This document shows, one piece after another, positions 60,758-64,000 of a stretch of DNA of 64,000 bases. Within the stretch, counting starts at the first letter, position 1. The number at the start of each line of letters is the position of its first letter. The translations under genes were made by a program, and so were the position numbers. The notes beneath the pieces were generated by a model that was given only the letters and a program-made list of their open reading frames with translations, made no database searches and had not been told where the DNA came from. Source of the stretch: Ctenosaura bakeri (lineage: Eukaryota > Chordata > Lepidosauria > Squamata > Iguanidae); contig CAOLHI010000555.1 of NCBI GenBank assembly GCA_948474755.1, positions 496,001 through 560,000 of the forward strand. Direction: 5' to 3'.

Positions 60758-60809
<52 letters not shown>

Positions 60810-60862
60810 AGCAGGCAGATGGGCAATTTTTAGCTGGAAGGGACCTGAGGGTCTTATATATA
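59107..60862 (+). mobile_element. Sense-strand L1 ORF2 (RT part), decayed
   Basis: Reading frames broken by stops and shifts follow L1 ORF2 in order: the linker region LKQKNFEFANKFRK; then VAT.ELVEAIKRSKVGKSPG and PDGLPAVYY; then NYRPISLLNNDYEIF; FLDTKKAFDN; GCSLSPLLF; and a catalytic region reading EAYADNLC in place of the usual YADD. An (AAAG)n run interrupts at 60,755-60,809, and the GC-rich element B follows at 60,863. The loss of the second catalytic aspartate and the stops make it dead. Confidence 0.85.
60755..60809. repeat. (AAAG)n microsatellite in L1
   Basis: About 13 units of AAAG occur after the L1 phrase equivalent to FYFQM. It has the same unit and phase as 59,052-59,106, 1.7 kb away. 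Confidence 0.95.
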
Positions 60863-61321
60863 GGGCTTTTCCACACTTTGGGGAGGAAATGGGGCAGTCC
60901 GTTACTCACCAGACTGGCACGTTCCCCCCCCGACGATCCACGACGGTCCGGAGCAGCGTGCGCCCACGCTACACACTCTTAGGCAATGAAAATGGAGGCT
61001 TCCGGTTGGCGGAGGCTCTCCACCAATCAGAGAAGCTCGCCAGCCAGAAGCCCACCCCCGGAAGATCTGCAGACTTGCACTGGCTCGAGCCTGTAGATCT
61101 ATACTTTACAGAGCGACGGATTGCGGCGCACCGCACTATTGAAAGTCCTCTTTTAATCGGTCTTTCAATAGCACGGGCGACCACCAGTTCTGGGCGTTCC
61201 CGAGTGGGCTAACGTCCAGACAAACGGTAAGTAGTCCGAACTCACTTCGCCCCCAAATGTGAACGTCCTCGTGGGAGGACGCACCACCCCATTTTAAAAA
61301 CCAAGTATGGAAAAGTCCATA
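60863..61321. mobile_element. GC-rich nonautonomous element B
   Basis: The ends GGGCTTTTCCACACTTTGG and CCAAGTATGGAAAAGTCC are inverted repeats. The core TGGCGGAGGCTCTCCACCAA (61,007-61,026) and GAGAAGCTCGCCAGCC are identical to element A at 38,434. It carries a donor consensus GGTAAGT (61,226-61,232). An internal palindrome lies at about 61,135-61,175 (CTATTGAAAG and CTTTCAATAG). It has no recognisable protein. Confidence 0.7.
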
Positions 61322-64000
61322 GCCTTGGAGTCACCAAGTCACTTGCAGCCCATAGGTCACACTTTCCTCACCTCTGTTCTAGCACAAGACAGAAACCAAT
61401 ATCACACTTTTCCATGGAAGGAGAAAAATAAATTTCAGGAAAGTCTAAAGAACAGAGATGGTCAACTTGTTGCCATCTGGATGTTGCAAATCCCAATCAT
61501 CCTTAGACAGCATAGCCAATGGTAATGATAATAGGAGATGCCTTCCAGCAACACTTAGAAAGCCACAGTTTCTCTGTCCCAGCAGCTATAGAGTTTGGAG
61601 AGGCACAGATTCCATGACAAAAGTATGAAAGATTAAACACCATCTAACCAAATAGCAGAATGCGTTTTCTGTTCCTGGATTCTGATTTTAAAAAAATTGG
61701 AATCTCAAAACCATGTAAGAAAGATTTGTTGTCTAATCTGAAAACCTGCTTCAGAAAGTATTGTTTATTGAATCATTTAGGAAGAAAGTCTGCACCATAT
61801 GTTTTGTGGTTTGACTATTACAGAGTTGGACTCTGCAAGTAAAGTTTTTGCCACAATGCTGCTCTAAATAAGGACTGCACAGTGGGGCATGGTTGTGGTA
61901 CCACCATTCATGATGTCTTCATCTGTTCAATTATCTCACCTAATTGGCTAAGTGGAAAAAATGTAGGTTGAACTACATGACCTTCAAGGTGTCTTCCAAC
62001 ACTACCATTCTGTGTGGATGGTATTGCTTTCCACTTGTAACATGGAGTGGTAACTTCCATTGAATGATAGTTTCTGTCACATAGATCTCATGGCTGAAAT
62101 CCTACATTGGCGTATAGCTCTGCACATGCAGTTCCATCTCCTTCCATCCCCTGACACTTGTCAAGCCTCAGGAGGGGTTCCTGCTGCTGCTTACTGGTGA
62201 AGAAGGGAATGAAGAGGAGGCGATTCAGGAAAAACAGCGGGTCTCAGCTCAGTCAGGCAAGGGAAAATGAGGATGTGCTCTCAAATGGAGTGCACCTACT
62301 CTTTCCTTCTACCAGGAGTTCAGGGTAAATGGGCCTTTATGGTTAGAATCACTTCCTTCTGTTCTCCACCAATAGGTAATAGCAACAGAGATCCTTCCTG
62401 GGGCTTGACAGCTACCTGGCAGTGGAAGCTTTGTAGACAGAGTGCATGGGCAAGTGCATAGTCTCCTACACGCCATTCAAAATGGCACTCATGCATGCAT
62501 AAATCACAGAAATCACCATATGTGTTTGTTCACTGCCTGTCCACTGACAGCCATACTGCTTCAAGAAAATGGTGAAACTGGGACAGATCATAGCAGAGGT
62601 TGTTGTACCATATCTGTGTTCCCTAAATAACATGTTTATTAAGAGTCTGATCTTGAACAGGTGCAATCCCACAGGCTTGGGGGTAGTTGAGTTAACACAG
62701 AAAGTTCTTCACCACACCTATTCAACCCAAAGACTTTTGTTAAATTAATTAACATACAACTTAATCATGGATATGTGTGTGGAAGGTGTAGAACCTGGGA
62801 TTAAAAATTGCATTGCACCTTCCAGAATTCTCCAGACAGCATATCTTCTGTCAATATATCTACATATTATACTTTTCTATATTTCAGGGGTTTTTGCGAG
62901 CCCTTGACAAGGGAGTGGGGTTCAGCCTGGGTTGTATGTCATACAAATGCCAGACATGTCCTTCATTCAGATACATTACCAAAAAAAATAAAAAATAAAA
63001 AAGGAAGGGGCAGGCTGGGTTCATCAGAAAAGTGGGCAGAAGTTTGATCTCATCCTTACATAAAAGCAACAGATGCTCTGTCTCAGGGAGGAAGGGTAGA
63101 AAGCTGAGGAGCACAGCACCACAGGGGATGCACACTCTTGGGGAAGATGTATGGCATGAAGAAAACAAATGGATAACCCATACATGAATACATATGTCTC
63201 TTTAAAAAATAATGTTCAGGGGGAAAAACTCTTCTCAGGAGCCTCTTGTAGTCTTCCTTCATTATTATATTTCTCCCAAATATGCTACTATAACCTCACA
63301 AGGAGCTCTGAGACTTTGTTAAGAAGAAACTGTAAACGCATTTGACATAAAACACATCCATTTACTTTTTGAGTGGTTTCATTGTTTATCCTGCTCGCCT
63401 GTCTAATTAAATCCATTATTTGTCTTTGAATAAGAGGTGGTACCTTTACAGCCTTATTTCTGTTTGATCCTGCAGAAGAATCAGATTGTATTGAACCTGT
63501 GGTGTCATTTTAACTTCCATGGCAACAGCCAATGATGTTACAAATGCTGCATTGTGAGACATGGCCAGCATTGCTTTAAAAAGGTTGAGGGTGGTTTTTC
63601 TGATCCCTAGAATGTCCTCAATGCTGCTGGTCCCAGGAATGTCCCTGGTCTAGTTCATGCCAACCTTTTACTAAAGTTTGCTTCCTGATGACTTCAAGTC
63701 TTCTTGCTCTCAGCTTAAGACCTTAACTTTCTCTTGTCTCCAAGTATTCTTTTCCTGCCTGCCACACACATTCCACTTAAAAACAGAACAGCAGGACCAA
63801 ACTCTTTGCGTTAAAACTCCAGCATGTGGAATTTTTGGCTTTGACCCCAGACTTACAAAGCTCATAAAATATTGAGCAGAGGATGTGGTCAGGCCCTCAG
63901 AAAGTGAAGAATATGAGAACAAAGCAGCAGCATTAAACAAAATGCCAGCTGGTGTTTGGTTAGGATCTCATATTATTAAATCTTTCTGGTAGCAATTGGT
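61322..64000. other. Downstream intergenic DNA to window end
   Basis: A short inverted-repeat element fragment lies at 61,460-61,530. A CR1/L2-type 3' fragment (GGTTGAACTACATGACCTTC) is at about 61,965-62,020. Otherwise I see no gene, RNA or repeat that I can support. Confidence 0.5.

Overview
The window is vertebrate nuclear DNA, most likely from a squamate reptile (a lizard). The evidence is the repeat content: decayed L1 and CR1 LINEs, 5S-rRNA-derived and tRNA-derived SINEs sharing one tail, and many short palindromic DNA transposons, all in an AT-rich background. The only convincing protein-coding gene is the orphan nuclear receptor NR4A3 (NOR1) on the + strand. I found no CRISPR array, operon or intact RNA gene.

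Layout. Positions 1-14,000 are upstream intergenic DNA made largely of repeats: a 5'-truncated L1 with a perfect 21-bp target duplication (542-2053), a tRNA-type SINE, a TA-flanked pogo/Tigger-like element, two older antisense L1 copies (one split by a CR1), a 5S-derived SINE and a probable endogenous-retrovirus LTR. Positions 14,080-17,700 form a CpG-rich promoter domain with an upstream TATA/MEF2/CRE/CCAAT cluster and a proximal CRE cluster. NR4A3 runs from about 16,670 to 50,790 in eight exons: two non-coding (about 16,670-16,901 and 21,284-21,460) and six coding (23,395-24,308; 27,824-27,953; 29,543-29,715; 40,912-41,111; 42,277-42,455; 47,205 onward). All junctions are GT-AG and in phase, and give a 618-residue protein ending in the family's usual DTLPF. 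The 3'UTR is about 3.3 kb and ends at an AATAAA at 50,768. Positions 50,800-64,000 are downstream intergenic DNA with SINE, LINE and GC-rich transposon copies.

How it fits together. The promoter elements (CRE, MEF2 site, CCAAT, TATA-like boxes), two short upstream ORFs including a start-stop AUGUAA, and an AU-rich 3'UTR fit an immediate-early, signal-induced transcription factor. The introns hold at least five copies of one palindromic element. One of three GC-rich elements carrying consensus splice donors lies in intron 5, and the other two lie downstream of the gene.

The points most worth a second look are: (i) a stop-free frame crossing both 5'UTR exons and joining the NR4A3 start in phase; (ii) the palindromic element family; (iii) the GC-rich, donor-carrying elements; and (iv) two SINE families with different heads sharing one tail. 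I see no wholly new biochemical system. These are regulatory and transposon observations that can be tested.
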